Position numbers and translations under genes: made by a program. The notes under the pieces were generated by a model, which saw only the letters and a program-made list of their open reading frames with translations, was not told the DNA's origin and did no database searches. A stretch of DNA of 64,000 bases from Imbricaverruca yamaguchii (taxonomy: Eukaryota; Arthropoda; Thecostraca; Neoverrucidae), in assembly GCA_034440575.1 (NCBI GenBank), contig JAOTOL010001604.1:1842001-1906000 (forward strand), in the 5' to 3' direction. Each line of letters starts with the position of its first letter. Position 1 is the stretch's first letter. Below are positions 41,397-55,310 of this stretch, in pieces.

Positions 41397-41876
41397 TTGC
41401 CAGTTGCCGGAGTAGCGATGTCGGTGCGCCTCCTCAACCTGCAGGGCAAACCGACACCGTTTCTCATCCCGGACCGGTGCGAGGCTATAAGCCTGTACCA
41501 GAGCGATGCTAGGCTCGGCGAGATCGTCAACGCGTTGCCACGCCAATGGCGCCGGCGCGCCCAGCGAAATCGCCGACATGTTTGGCGGGAGCACTGCGGT
41601 GCAGTATCTGCTCACTGCGAGTCCAGACGCAATACGGAGCGGGCCCGACTCTCGGCCGAGCCGTGCGACCGAGACGCGACGCTGCGGGTCGCCGCCTGCC
41701 ACATGCCGGGAGCCGCGGCAGGAGCCGACCGCTCCCTGACCAATGCCGCGCCGCAAACGTCCCCAGCCGCGCTCGGACTAACTGTTCTGGCGCGCCGCAG
41801 CGCCTCGCCGCCGCTTTCCGGCCGCTGTAGCGGTATATGCGTTTTAATTTCATTGACGCCGCACGCTCAGCGCTGA
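41397..41876 (+). other. GC-rich open stretch, possible exon
   Basis: The + strand is open for 159 codons. It begins MPVAGVAMSVRLLNLQGKPT and continues RCEAISLYQSDARLGEIVNA, before low-complexity Arg/Ala. The minus strand is also open. There is no family hit from memory and no clear splice partner. Confidence 0.2.
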
Positions 41877-41924
41877 TGGCCAGGTGGAGCGTCGTGGCGC
41901 GCCTCCCGGGGCGGGAGCTGCCGG

Positions 41925-42775
41925 ACAACACCAGCACCGGCCCACCAGATGCACCTGCCGGGGCTGGAGCTGCCGGACAACACCAGCACCGGCCCACCAG
42001 ATGTACCTGCCGGGGCTGGAGCTGCCGGACAACATCAGCACCGGCCCACCAGATGTACCTGCCGGGGCTGGAGCTGCCGGACAACACCAGCACCGGCCCA
42101 CCAGATGTACCTGCCGGGGCTGGAGCTGCCGGACAACACCAGCACCGGCCCACCAGATGAACCCGCCGGGGCTGGAGCTGCCGGACAACACCAGCACCGG
42201 CCCACCAGATGCACCTGCCGGGGCTGGAGCTGCCGGACAACACCAGCACCGGCCCACCAGATGTACCTCCCGGGGCTGGAGCTGCCGGACAACACCAGCA
42301 CCGGCCCACCAGATGAACCTGCCGGGGCTGGAGCTGCCGGACAACACCAGCACCGGCCCACCAGATGTATCTGCCGGGGCTGGAGCTGCCGGACAACACC
42401 AGCACCGGCCCACCAGATGTATCTGCCGGAAGGCGTGCGGGGCTGCCGGACAACACCAGCACCGGCCCACCAGATGTATCTGCCGGGGCTGGAGCTGCCG
42501 GACAACACCAGCACCGGCCCACCAGATGAACCTGCCGGGGCTGGAGCTGTCGGACAACACCAACACTGGCCCACCAGATGTATCTGCCGGGGCTGGAGCT
42601 GTCAGACAACATCAGCACTGGCCCACCAGATGTATCTGCCGGGGCTGGAGCTGCCGGACAACACCAGCACCGGCCCACCAGATGTACCTGCCGGGGCTGG
42701 AGCTGCCGGACAACACCAGCACCGGCCCATCAGAGCACTGCTGGATCTGTCGGAGGACATTAACACCGGCCCACC
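41925..42775. repeat. 52-bp minisatellite (GCCGGGGCTGGAGCTGCCGG)
   Basis: About 16 units are built on GCCGGGGCTGGAGCTGCCGG and ACAACACCAGCACCGGCCCA. One unit (42430-42445) is altered. The unit length is not a multiple of three, so open frames cycle through three peptide phases on both strands. Confidence 0.95.
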
Positions 42776-42989
42776 AGATGACCTGGTGTGACGGCATGGT
42801 ATGGTTTGACCTGATGTGGACAGTATGGCGGCGTGGCGAGAATCAGGTCGCGCGTGCCAGTGTCGATGGTCAGATGCTGGCTGTTCGTCCAAGTCACCCA
42901 CCCAGCCCCATCGCCCGCCTAAAACGTCTGAGACGCCTGGGAGCCTGGACGTGGTGCTGGCTCACGACGTTGTGAGCTGTGATGTGAGC

Positions 42990-43690
42990 TGTGTTGTGGG
43001 CCTTGTTGTGGGCTGTGTTGTGGGCTGTGTTGTGGGCAGTGTTGTGGGCTGTGTTGTGGGCTGTGTTGTGGGCTTCACTGTGGACTGTGTTGTGGGCTGT
43101 GTTGTGGACTGTGTTGTGGGCTGTGTTGTGGGCTGCGTTGTGGGCCGTGTTGTGGGCTGTGTTGTGGGCTGTGCTGTGGGCTGTGTTGTGGGCTGTGTTG
43201 TGGGCTGTGTTGTGGGCTGTGTTGTGGGCTGTGTTGTGGGCTGTGTTGTGGGCTGTGTTGTGGGCTGTGTTGTGGGCTGTGTTGTGGGCTGTGTTGTGGG
43301 CTGTGTTGTGGGCGGTGCTGTGGGATGTGTTGTGGGCTGTGTTGTGGGCTGTGTTGTGGGCTGTGTTGTGGACTGTGCTGTAAGCTGTGTTGTGGGCTGT
43401 GTTGTGGGCTGTGTTGTGGACTGTGTTGTGGGCTGTGTTGTGGGCTGTGTTGTGGGCTGTGTTGTGGGCTGTGCTGTGGGCTGTGTTGTGGGCTGTGTTG
43501 TGGGCCGTGTTGTGGGCTGTGTTATGAGCTGTGTTCTGGGCCGTGTTGTGGGCTGTGCTGTGTGCTGTGTTGTGGGCTGTGCTGTGGGCTGTGTTGTGGG
43601 CTGTGTTGTGGGCTGTGCTGTGGGCTGTGTTGTGGGCTGTGTTGTGGGCTGTGTTGTGGGCTGTGCTGTGGGCTGTGTTGTGGGCTCATT
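42990..43690. repeat. 12-bp minisatellite TGTTGTGGGCTG
   Basis: About 58 dodecamers. The + strand encodes an artefactual Cys-Val-Val-Gly repeat. Strong G/T strand asymmetry. Confidence 0.95.
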
Positions 43691-44510
43691 GGGCCGGAGA
43701 GTCGGCGTTCAGCCGAACATGGTGGCCTCAGCTACGCAGCAGTCGTTGCCCTCGCAATGTGAGTCGCGCGTGTGGAGGGTGCCGTCGGTAGAGTCGGGCG
43801 GCAGCTGCTCGACTCCGACACTCCAGGCGGCGAGGCGAGCGCAGGCCCCGGGCGGCCCGCTCAGCCGTTGACCCCATTCCAGTGACCCATTTCCGCGCCG
43901 GCCTTCCTGCGTCCTTGCTGCGTGGGTCCCGCTGACCTGTGATGGGCCGGCCGGTGTCGCTGACCCAGTGACCTTCGGGTGAGGGAAGTCGTGCAGCGGA
44001 GGTCGTTGCTCTCTGGAAGCACGGATCTGAGCGTGCTAGAACGGTCGCATTCCTCTCCCGCACGGCATGCCTCCACGCGCAGCTCTCCATCTTGCTTGAG
44101 CGACACTGTTATCGCACGTCATGAATGCGCTCGTGCGATTTGCACGGTCAACGTCGACACGGTGGCATTGTGCGGAGGTGCCACTCTTTATGACGGCCGG
44201 CTGTGCGCCGCGTGCAGAGAACTGGTCAAACCCGTCGCGGCGACTGGAAGGTCGCCCCGTGGCATGCTGACCCTGGCATGGCCGAGGCGGGAGGCCACTT
44301 TCCACCAGTCAATCTGTAAAAAGTGACATTCGACAGGAGGACATTCCTTTCATTGCAAGAAACCAGGCATGCTCAAGCTGGACGCTCCAAGTCAGAAGCC
44401 GAAGAGGTAGCTGGCCAGCGGCCACGGCTTGCGTGGCTTGTTGTGAAAATCGGACTAGCATAGGCTCGCAAAAACAAACCGCGTGCATATAATTGTAAGT
44501 TGCAGTTCTT
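43691..44510. other. GC-rich then mixed intergenic stretch
   Basis: A consensus donor-like AATGTGAGTCG lies near 43755. No gene could be assembled. Confidence 0.4.
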
Positions 44511-44920
44511 GTTGTCGTGTTTACCTCCATCCCTCTCACATTTGCATGCCTTTTATTTTATCCACTTTTTTCTTTCAAGTTTGACTATTCATCCCATTTC
44601 CTGTTTCTTCTATTGTTTTTTGTCCTTTGACTTGTATTCTTTTACTTTATGTTCTTTTTTACTTTTCCCGGTGACATTATATCCTTTGAGGTATTAATAC
44701 AAATTTACTTGTATCCTTTTTTAATTTTAAATTTTTTTTTGGCATGTGACGTTTCGTCTTTTCGACTTTCATCTCCGAGATCCTTGGTGATGTTGACGTT
44801 TGTCCTGCGATCTTTTCTCTCTTCGACTTTTTCTGTTGAAATAATTTCAATTTTACTTTTTCCATTTGCTATTTTTCCATTTCACTTTGTCCTTTGACTT
44901 TTGTCTCTTGACTTCTAATA
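44510..44920. repeat. Pyrimidine-rich degenerate tract
   Basis: T/C-rich sequence with recurrent CTTTGACTT and CTTTTACTT words spaced 15-40 bp apart. It looks like an old, decayed simple repeat. Confidence 0.5.
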
Positions 44921-45004
44921 ATAGAATCACATAGAAACGACTCCATGAGCCACAGCCAGAAATCTTGCGTCAGATTTTTTCCCTCTGAATTATCATGCTG
45001 GATA

Positions 45005-45508
45005 TCATGCCTCGTGTGTGTGACTCGACGTAGCTACAAATAGGATCCCTACGCAGTAGCTATCTGTGCTGAAGCATAGCCGTATTCGCAACCTTAGAGT
45101 TTGCCTGCAGTCTAATATACACACACGTAGCAAACTAGTTTTGTCGAGATAGCTGGCCTGTAATTTACCACGAACTTTCCATTGCACTTTTAGAAAATCG
45201 GTACGCCCATTTTCGAGTACACCGGACAATAAAAAACGCTTGAACATGACGCCTAGAGGAGCTGATATAGCTTGAGCACACGGAACTAAACACCTAACAC
45301 ATATGTCATCACGTATGGCTGCATTATTCGAGCTCATTTTCTGCAACTGGTTTTCTACACCTTCTGCAATTATTATAATATCTTCCATCTTACCGCCTGC
45401 CATAGCACAACCTTCAGTACCAAGGCTTTCGCATGTAAGTACCAAGGTTTTCCCGCTTGCATGTACCAAGTCTTTCGCATGTAATTTCCAAGGTTTTCTC
45501 GTTGGCAA
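45005..45508 (-). mobile_element. Decayed CR1-like reverse transcriptase fragment
   Basis: The minus strand is open for 167 codons. It reads IIIIAEGVENQLQKMSSNNA, DDICVRCLVPCAQAISAPLG and VMFKRFLLSGVLENGR, matching the CR1/L2 RT entry region (V-x-x-L-x-x-L, GPDxI, PL-x-x-xFxxSL-x-x-G). The expected KAAGPD is NAAIRD and the downstream K-x-G/YRPISL part is scrambled, so it is inactive. The frame upstream (45802-45512) ends SNKSKSGLL, similar to the linker before RT. Confidence 0.65.
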
Positions 45509-45889
45509 GTACTAGATGCCGGCGACTAAGTCACTGTGACCAGAAGCTCTAGTAAGGAGTCCACTCTTCGACTTGTTGCTGATGATTAGGGAGCTGTGAT
45601 CACCATTAGTATATTCAGTGTTTTTGTTTGTTTGTGATGCATTGTCCAGGTTCACCGGAATGGACTCATCGCTGCAAGAAGCGTGAATTCCGAAGTACTG
45701 TTTGTTTCGATCGTGCCAGGCAAACATTGTTCCAATCTGTATATGATTGCTTATGAGGAGGCTCTTGGAACGAACGCACGCAGAAAGCTGGACCGGCTGC
45801 ACCTCTTTTTCTGTCAGGGCTTCAGAGATCGTACCTGGTATGCACCCTGTGTAAGCTGGGTATGCTGTACCTTGCTCTTATCCTTAAGA

Positions 45890-46890
45890 TAGGTAATTAT
45901 CACAGTAAAATCGTGTTCTTAGACAGGGGCGAACATTGGCATTCCGTACAAGTCCGCTTTTAGTTTTGTTTTCCTGATATCGAGATGATTTTTGTTTGTT
46001 TCCTCCTGACTCAGACTTAGGGACCCGATCAGCGCCACCGGGACCAGTAATGTTTTTTCTTCTTCTTCAGACAGTGCTGTCACCACCAGTGGCTCGGCTA
46101 GGCTGCAACACACGATTGTGAGAGGATTGATGTGATTACTGGAGTGTCGGACACATCGCCTTCGTCGTCTGACCTCCGAAAAGACACACAGTTAAGGCAG
46201 CTGGGGCGAGGTAACCGAAGAATGTGCACCATACATCCACCATACGGGAAGCATCATGCATTCAGTTTTAACACTGCGTTATATGTAATTATGGACTATA
46301 AATAGAAATAGGAACACATATTGCATACCACCAAATCAATATGGTCGCATCTCGTACTGAACAGTGATGCGACCAGCCTTTCGCTGGTGGAGACACGAAT
46401 TACCACATGCATGATAGCTATCCAAACTGACAGGTCATGTGAGGCAACACAACATAATCAACACAATTCAAGCTCTTCCGTGCTTCGTAGCTTCTGAAAG
46501 AAAGTAAACCAGGCACATTCCTGGACGTGACATGTACTGACCCGCTTCCTTCAATGCAGCTTCCACCTTGTCGCACTTTTAGCATCCTATTTGCTCTCAG
46601 CTGTCAGCGGCATTGTATAATTTTCCGGACCGGCAGGTTCTTTCACGAGTAAATCATGCACTAACTTATTAATTCTATCGTTCTCCGTATCATCCTGTGT
46701 GTATCAGTTCTTGCGCCAGCAGAAGTTAAACTGTGGGAAAACATGCGTTGTCAGAGAGATCGCCTCACTTCTTCATGCTAGGTGGGTTTTCAGAACAACG
46801 TGAGAAAGTAGCTAGCCGAGATACCCTGGCGCTCGAGTCGGCGAGTTGGTGTGTCAGTATACCTCCGTTTAATACGTGTGTACTGAAGTG
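45890..46890. other. Unannotated intergenic stretch
   Basis: No gene or repeat was recognised. Confidence 0.5.
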
Positions 46891-46897
46891 TACCAGA

Positions 46898-47480
<583 letters not shown>

Positions 47481-47489
47481 ATGACGAGG

Positions 47490-48015
47490 CCGGACGGGTG
47501 GGGGGGGGGGACGGTGCTCGGACGGTGGTGGGACTGTGATGGGCAGTTGGGCAGGGAGGGTGGCCACCATAGTGTTGTGGGACGACGGCGGGGAGTTGGG
47601 TGGGAGGGTGGTCAGCGCAGTGATGCGACGGCGGGGGTAGCTGGGTGGAATTTTAGCGGGTGCAGCTGGGTAAGCCGGGTGGTAAGGCTATGATCCGCCG
47701 GTGGTTACCTGGGTGGTCAGGCCATGTTCCGGCGGTGGGGGCAACCGGATGGCAAGGCTAAGCTCTGGCGGTGCTAAACCGGGTGGTAAGGCTACGCTCC
47801 GGCGGTGGTAAGCTGGGTGGTAAGAATATCTTCCGGCGGTGGTAAACCTGGTGGTGAGGCTACGCTCCGGGGGTGGTAAGCCGGGTTGTACGGCTACGTT
47901 CCGGCGGTGATAATCCGGATAGCAAGGTGACGCTTCGGCGGTGTTTAGCCGGGACGCAAGGCGGTGGCAAGCCGGGTGGTAAGCCGGGTGGTGAGCCGGG
48001 TGGGGAGTGTGTGGG
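47490..48015. repeat. Degenerate ~33-bp minisatellite (GGCGGTGGTAAGCCGGGTGG)
   Basis: About 12-14 units are built on CTCCGGCGGTGGTAAGCCGG and GTGGTAAGGCTA, clearest at 47690-47960; the left third is more diverged. Confidence 0.88.
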
Positions 48016-48259
48016 AGGCGCGTGCCGCCGCCGCCCGACGTTAGCGGTCTGCCGTCCGAGTAATGGCCGGCAGACGTGCTCCGTCGGCGGCCCACCCAGC
48101 CGCACGTGGCGCTGGCGTAACGGGCCCACTTGTCTCGTCTTGTCTGGCCGGCGTCCTGCTCCGTTGGCATGGATACCGACGCAAGCATGGCCACCGAGTG
48201 CCGACTGGGTGCGTGTCGAGCGATCAGCCAGCTGGCGCGGCCCCGTCTCGGTGCCGTCG

Positions 48260-48600
48260 CGTGCTACTGGCGTCGGCGGTGTCACTGACATCAGTAGTGT
48301 CACTGACACCGGTGGTGTAACTGGTGGCGCTGACAGCAGTAGTACCGCTGGAACCATTGGTATGCTTGGCATTGCTGGTGCCAGTGGAGCCACTGGCCAC
48401 TGGCATCGGTGGAATAATTGGAATCACTTGAATCATTGACATCACTGGATTCATTGACATCGCTGGAATCATTTGCATAACTGGAATCATTGGGTTCAAT
48501 CAGCGGTGTCACTATCATCACTGGTGTCACGGGCATCACTGAAATCGTTAGGATCACCGGCATCAGTGGTATCACTGACATTACTGGGATCAGCGTATCG
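48260..48600. repeat. Degenerate 15/18-bp repeat (ATTGACATCACTGGAATC)
   Basis: Runs of CACTGGTGTCACTGACATC and ATTGACATCACTGGA-type units, moderately diverged. Confidence 0.8.
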
Positions 48601-48717
48601 CGACACCGCAATGTGCAGATGCAGTCCATAGGGAGGGATGGGGGAGGGGTATGATAATTATACCGTGCATAATTATGATGCAGCCGTTGCATCCGTACAG
48701 CGACAGAACGACAGACA

Positions 48718-49045
48718 GACATCAACAAGTGTGTCCGTCATAACAGTCACCAACAAGTGTGTCCGTCACAACAGACAGTCACCAACAACTGTGTCCGTTA
48801 CAACAGACAGTCACCAACAAGTGTGTCCGTCACAACAGACAGTCACCAACAAGTGTGTCCGTCACAACAGACAGTCACCAACAAGTGTGTCCGTCACAAC
48901 AGACAGTCACCAACAAGTGTGTCCGTCACAACAGACAGTCACCAACAAGTGTGTCCGTCACAACAGACAGTCACCAACAAGTGTGTCCGTCACAACAGAC
49001 AGTCACCAACAAGTGTGTCCGTCACAACAGACAGCCACCGACATA
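48718..49045. repeat. 32-bp minisatellite (GTGTGTCCGTCACAACAGAC)
   Basis: About ten near-identical units are built on GTGTGTCCGTCACAACAGAC and AGTCACCAACAA. All three + frames are open (artefact). Confidence 0.95.
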
Positions 49046-49079
49046 TGTGTCCGTCAAATTATCAACAGATATGCGTTAA

Positions 49080-49500
49080 AAATCACGCTGGGCCACCAAA
49101 ATTCCGATCGGGTACCGAATAAAGACAAACCCTCGAAAAATTGCGTCGGGCCCCAAAAAATATCCGTGGCGTCACAGAAGTTATGTGGTAACCCCGATAC
49201 GTACAGGGGAACTACGAGAATTTGTGTCATCGCTCCCTTCTCCGAAAAATCGAGTTGGGTGCCTATGATTGGCGTCGAGCACAACAATCCCCATACAGGG
49301 CCCCAAGTAAACACAGCGACCCTAGTTCACTTCAGCTAGGTCGATGAATTTACATGACCTGAGGTTGAAAGTCAGACGCAAGAACATGAGAGATTAGGAA
49401 ATTAGTATTGAAAATTTAGCGGGCACTGCGCATCGCCACTTTTTGCGTGAAGATCTTAGAGGGCTTAGAAACTCGGATTGTCGGGTCCGCGGATAAACCC
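49080..49500. repeat. Very degenerate ~30-bp repeat
   Basis: Recurrent GGGCCCCAA / ACCCCGATACG / CGAGTTGGGTGCC blocks spaced near 30 bp. Resembles 26130-26655; tentative. Confidence 0.4.
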
Positions 49501-50985
49501 TGAGCAACATTTGTTACTCTGCTAGTTTCTGATGGCAAACAGAGGTTTTATGGTTGATACAGCACCCACTATCGCCGATTTCAAGCCGTGTATCCTAGAG
49601 AAACGCCAACCGGCGGGTAGTTCGTGACGGGATATCGCGATTGACATCAAATTTGACCCAGTGGAGTCATTGACCGACCTTTGGGGTGAAGTCGAATGCA
49701 AAATAATTAGGAAATAGGAATTTACTTCGCAAGCTTTGTCAAAGTTCCTGCTGGATTGTGCACGAAATCCCGCCGTTGTGGTCCGTAAAGTCATTCCAAT
49801 GATGTACCGCTCCTGTCGAATTTTGCCACAGAAGGACCAGCCGATGTCAAAGTCTTTGCCCCCATTTTCTAGATTTTAGAAAGTCTGCTCAGTGCCTAGC
49901 TTTTGCTTCTCCGGAGTAAAAATTGACGTTGATTCGAATTCAACATGAGAAATTACGACAAACTGGTTCCAAGCCCGAAAAATGTCATGTAAGTTCAGCT
50001 TAGGCCAATGTCCTCGGACTTAGAAAGGCCAACACAAATATCGATGTCATCGTAGTAAGATAAACCCCAAGAGGTCCAAGAGCCTAAACATTATTTCCTC
50101 AGTGTTATCAAGTGTCAGAAACCGCGAAGAGCTGATGTTTTGCCCAAAATAATGCATTATAGAAACCAAGATTAGGGGCGGTTGCATACCTTCGCCTTTT
50201 CAGGATGTCAGTCCTCCTTGCCATTGAGTTATCAGCTGTCCAACATTCATCTTCCAGTTAAAACACTTGCCTCATCCGCTGTGAGATAACCACGGAGATG
50301 CATAGCACACTACAACCATGCAAAACAACCTTTTCAATAGAATAAAATACTCAAGACATTTTAACATTTCTTTTAGGTATCACTAAATGAACGTCTTTGT
50401 TTTCCATCACGGTCCGCCGTGCCAGGTAATGCCTTATTTGAAAGGAGGCGTGGGCGTTTACAATCACTGCCATGAAGTCTTCCAATGGCCATTGTCTTCT
50501 TACTGCTAATCCTAAAAGCATACCAGTGCAGTGAAGTATGCAAGTGACGCACATACATGATAGGTAGAGGTGGGGAGTATGGACTAAAGCGTAACTACTT
50601 TTGGCGGCTCGCTTTCGTATTTCAGCTGCATGGTCAGCTTGAGCCGAAGGACAGAACTGTGTTTTCCCGTGGGATTTAGGATAGAAGGTGAAGCGTGTTC
50701 CTCGTGACAAGTGCTCCATATGGTTATTATTCTTGGGTAAGCGGTAAGCCAGATTTAGATCCCTTCTGTTTGGCCACGGTTGACCTCCTGGTGGTGGAGG
50801 TCTGTATGGGCGACTCCGTCGTTCGAGATGTGTGAGACGCCCACCCAACACTTCTAATCAAATTTGACGCTGCACCTATGGAGATGCTTGGAAAGAGCGA
50901 GCGAAAATACAACTAGTCCTTGAACGTGGCAAAGAATAAGGCGGGAGTGGAGACTTCCACTTAGTTGCCCCATGTCTAACATGTT
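49500..50985. other. Intergenic, single-copy
   Basis: A 166-codon minus-strand frame (50851-50351) contains SYALVHTPHLYLSCMCVTCI. Unrecognised; probably chance or an old element. Confidence 0.35.
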
Positions 50986-50989
50986 GCGT

Positions 50990-51335
50990 AAGCTCTAGCT
51001 ATAATTGTACATTTAACAAGCGCCCTGGAGGTTTTTTTTGCGTACCTGCTTATAAATGACCGGCGCGTTGCTTAACACGCGTTCCGGAGGGACTCTGAAA
51101 ATCACACGCACTGGAGGGGGGGGGGGCGGATTCCGCCCCGTAAGATCTCGGCTCCTACTAAAGCTGGAGAAACGAAATTTACAGGGTCGATGGGTACGGT
51201 AGTGAACTCTATTGTGTCCAAATGTCATAATTTTAGGTCAACATCTTCAAGGTCAAATGAGGTCGCATATGTCAAACTTTTCTTGTTTTGCGTGGCATGG
51301 CTTGTTGCGTGGGATCGCTGTGATCAGGGGTGTCG
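50990..51335 (+). repeat. Interspersed repeat family B, copy 1
   Basis: It matches the reverse complement of about 59850-60130 over its whole length: CGCGTTCCGGAGGGACTCTG, a G run, GGATTCCGCCCC, AAGATCTCGGCTCCTACTAA, GGTCGATGGGTACGGTAGTG and AGGTCAAATGAGGTCGCATA. The start also matches the reverse complement of 59060-59100 (GTACCTGCTTATAAATG). No protein family was recognised. Confidence 0.8.
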
Positions 51336-53790
51336 ATTTTTGGAGAGAAAAAACATTGGGGGGGGGGCGAAGTGTACTAGACCACTCTCTCCCCATCCCC
51401 CAACCAAAAACGCATCGGATTTCCACACTATATTTTCAGACCTCAATAATTCTGTTTGTTTTTGACGATTTTCCCGTTTCAACGGGAAAATCGTCCAGTA
51501 GCAAGTGAAGTCAAATAAGCAAAAGAGCAGTGCACAGTACATGTCAATACAAACTGTGAATCATGGCATGCTACTACAGTGTTATACAGTGGACTCGGGT
51601 ACATCGTCATCGTCAACGTTATCGTCATCGTCATCGTCATCTTCAACGCCGCCGTCGCTCACCTCTCACTCCACACACCAACAAACACACAACTCTGAAA
51701 TGAAATATTTATGCGCCGATTTTCAGGCTAAAACACATCGGCCTTCATGGAGCATCGGAGCACAGCAGGCCTGCACTGTGATGACGATGGGTGAAGTTAC
51801 TTCTTCAGTGTCTAACATAAGGGAGGGACGAAGCAAAAGTTTTGGTTGGGCGAGTTCAGGGTCGGGAAGGGGGCACAGCTTCCACACAATCATAGGAATC
51901 GAAAACAATGTCCTCTGATCAAACATGTGCACTGATGTAGTCATCTTGATCGCCGAATCTAGTCAGTCACCATACACCACGCCAATCAAACTAAAATGTA
52001 CAACGAATCATATGCATCAATTAACGCAATCGTCTTACCATTTGTTTCACAACAGTTTAAAACTTTCACCCGTACCCAATGGCGCAGCCAAGAGCAAGAG
52101 TTGGAAACACTGGGTACATGCCTCTCCGGTCACAGCTAAGGAATTCGAAAAGGTCAGCCCTAGGGATTCCCAGAAGTGCCAGCTGACGGTTTTGAAATGG
52201 ATATGTCGTCTCGAATTATTTGGGGGGGTGGGGGGCTCTGGAGTCGGAAATAAAAAGTACAAAACTTCGGAAATTGTGAATAATGTCAGAAATCAAAACA
52301 GTGTTCACATCGTTGGAATTGGAATAGTCCACCCACCAGGTGTGTTGCAACAGGAACATTTTTTTACTGCAGCCCTGTTAATAGTGGTCTTCCTTTCCCT
52401 CCAAAAGGTTAAGTGCGGAGTTTTCTATACCTTTGGTGGTGGTTGGACCCACCATATTCGCCTTCTTGATCTCATTCACCAATTTTATTTCTAATTGCCT
52501 TGAAATTGACTTCGGACGGATCAAGGCGGATAATATTCCAAAATCTCCAAAATGCCACCATTCGCAGTAGTTGCAGCATAGCAACGCCGAATCCAGAGCA
52601 TACTGTTCTTTCATCAAATAAAATAACTCTGCCTTTCCAAATATTAACCAAGGTCAAGGTTATTAAACAGAGGTTAGGTCAAAGCATCCCTTCTTATCGC
52701 AGTACGGAGAAAATATTTCGTGTAGAACTTGATAATATAATGATATGGACATTCTACTTTCAAATATGTGGCAAGGTTAATGATGTTAGGTCAGGTCAAG
52801 TATTATGCACATTTTACACAGTCATCTTTTGTGTAGAGCTGAGATATTTGTGCGCGACAGCTGCCTTGGCGACATTGCGCCCGCAATGTCGTCTTATGCC
52901 GAATGCTACTGTTCCTTGTGAATTGAAAGTTTAATTCGGTTTTAGAGCCACCGAAGTAGTACATCAGGACATTGTGTGAACAAACAATGATCCGAGATGA
53001 CCCAGTTTCGTGTAACTGGACCTTATTATATAAAGCAAATATAAGGCATTTAAAGAGCAAGTATAAAGAGGTGCAAAATGTCGGACAGTAGGAACACATG
53101 GCAGACGTAAGGAGTCTTCATATAGGTGCGGGAGACACGAATAAGGCCACACGGGAGCCCCACCCAAAAGCATTTCTCGTCGCGCTGTCGTCAGTACCTG
53201 CAATCATTACCCTAGTGGAAATAAAGTCAGTCTCGCTGCTGACAGAATTTGCTTTTCTGATGTCATGAATATCCATTGATCGAAATGCACAACAAGACCA
53301 GCTGTGTCTCAAGCAGATTCAATGGCTTTGAGGGGGTGGAAGATATTACTACATGGGTGACATTGGTACCTATTAATGATAAGATGAAAGGAAGAATACG
53401 AAGAAAGTGACAACTAATGCACACAAAACTGCTCGGAAAGATGATGCAAAGCCGTGACTAATCCCACGCCGTTCACCATGACTGACCAGGGTCGTGGAGT
53501 GCGTACCGTCTACCAGGGTTGGATTTATACTTTGCAATCCTGGATGATGAGAGGACAATTTCTGAGTGATGGAATACGGAGAGGATGTTTTCCTTCAAAC
53601 ATCTGCATCAGAATCGCACTTTGAAGTTTCAAGTGAATTTTAAGCACTACCACAGGGCACAGGGCACATTGTCGAACAACGCCATCAGACATCCAAATTG
53701 AAAACACACGGAGGAAACAACATGGAGGATAATTTTGCGAAGAAGATAATGCTATGAATGGCAAAAATACAGAAAAAGGTCGTTTTTCGA
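51336..53790. other. Intergenic, mostly single-copy
   Basis: A short TCGTCATCGTCA run lies at 51605-51645. AGGTCA half-sites cluster at 52650-52800. No gene was recognised. Confidence 0.45.
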
Positions 53791-53794
53791 CGCT

Positions 53795-54257
53795 GACGTC
53801 CACTGCGGCGGACCGGGGCTGTGGAGCACACCTTCTGCTATGGCGGACCAGAGCCGCAAAGCACACCGTCCACTCTGGCGGACCAGTGCCGCATAGCACC
53901 GTAATGGACCGGAGTCGCGGAGTACACCGTCCACTGCGGCGGACCAGGGCCGCGGAGTACATCATCAACTGTGGCAGACCAGGGTCGCGGAGTACACCAT
54001 CCACTGTGGTGGACCGGGACCGTGTGGCACACCGACTATGACGGACTAGGGCCGCGAAGCATAGCGTCCACTGCGGCGGATCACGATCGCGGAGTACATC
54101 ATCTACTGTGGTGGATCAGGGTCGCGAAGCAAACCATACACTGTGGCGGATCAGGGCCGTGGACTACACCGTCCATTGAAACGGATCGGGGCCGCAGAGC
54201 ACATCGTCCATTGTGGCGGACCGGAGCCGCGGAGTACACCGTCCATTGCGGCTGATC
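53795..54257. repeat. 35-bp minisatellite (GGCGGACCAGGGCCGCGGAG)
   Basis: About 13 moderately diverged units are built on GGCGGACCAGGGCCGCGGAG and TACACCGTCCACTGT. Confidence 0.92.
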
Positions 54258-54293
54258 ATAGCTATCAACAGGTCAAATTATGTCATGCCATGG

Positions 54294-54400
54294 CAGTGGC
54301 GTACATAGGATTTGCGAGAGGGGGCAAACTGATTTGGAAGGTGCCCACCTCCCCCATTAAAAAGGTCGGCAGATTTCCATCGATATTTGTTTAAAGGGGC
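54294..54400 (+). mobile_element. Possible hAT-like element end
   Basis: CAGTGGCGTACATAGGATTT resembles the CAGxGGCGxA start of hAT-type MITEs, as at 29167. No matching right end or 8-bp duplication was found by eye. Confidence 0.35.
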
Positions 54401-55019
54401 TCTTGATATTTTTCCCATACGATAATTAGTGACCAAATTAACTGTCCTGTGGAAAGGGCCAAATCTAACACAATTATTTCTGAATCACCGAATTTCAACC
54501 CTAACGTCCCACATACTGTGTGAAGGTTTTTCTTTTGGTTTCCCTTGAAAAATCGTCTCACACTACTGAAATTACACCTGAACAAATCATCCAAAAATGC
54601 AAAATTTGCCAATATCACGTATTCCAATTAATAACGCGCGGTCGCCAAAACACCAACGTTCATGCACGTTTACACCCGCATTGCGCAATCTATGCGTTCG
54701 CCACTCTATATGCGCTTCTCCGGTTTCTGCTTGGCCTCCCACGTTTTGCTAGTTACAGTTACATGATAGTCTTGTGCCAGATTTGACATGTGGAATGCCT
54801 GGTATGGCGGCTAGCTAAAAAAAATCGATAAATTAAAATCAATGTATTGGTTGCCTTCTTCCCACATTTTCTCGTGCATAAGAAATCCGGAGACAAACTG
54901 AGCTCTGATGCACATATCTCTTTGGCTAAATAAACTTCCAGATTGGCTACCTAGCCATGACCAAAGCTAGGTGTTGGTAATTTTTACCCGTTGCGTTTTT
55001 CTTCTCCTATAGATGTGTT

Positions 55020-55310
55020 TTGGGGTTCGAGCTAATTTTTGTTAGGGGCCCGGCACATGCTTGAGCCCGGCACATGTTTGAGCCTGGCCCGGCACATGCT
55101 CTTTTTTGCAGCTTTGTTGCTTTTTATACACCGATGATATATTTCAGGTATCGGCGCGTTTTCGAAGACGCCGGTGTGTTTATTTAGTGCCCGGTCTTTG
55201 TGTTCCTTGTTTACGATCAATTTCCTTTTTGAGGCCCAGCCTGTTTCAGAGACCCCGTGCGGTCTTATGGTCCTGATGTCCCTTGAGGGTCTCCGTTATG
55301 CTTTTAACTA
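55020..55310. repeat. Degenerate ~30-bp repeat (GGCCCGGCACATG)
   Basis: Short related blocks GGGCCCGGCACATGCTTGAG / CCCGGCACATGTTTGAG, then looser units ending in TTTTGAGG and GGTC. Decayed. Confidence 0.55.

Noticed and set aside
41527..43871. Long repetitive frames over the 52-bp and 12-bp arrays
   Set aside because: Stop-free repeats on one or both strands; composition artefact.
48718..49045. CRISPR-like regular array
   Set aside because: Units are contiguous 32-mers with no unique spacers, in eukaryotic DNA; it is a minisatellite. The same applies to the other arrays.
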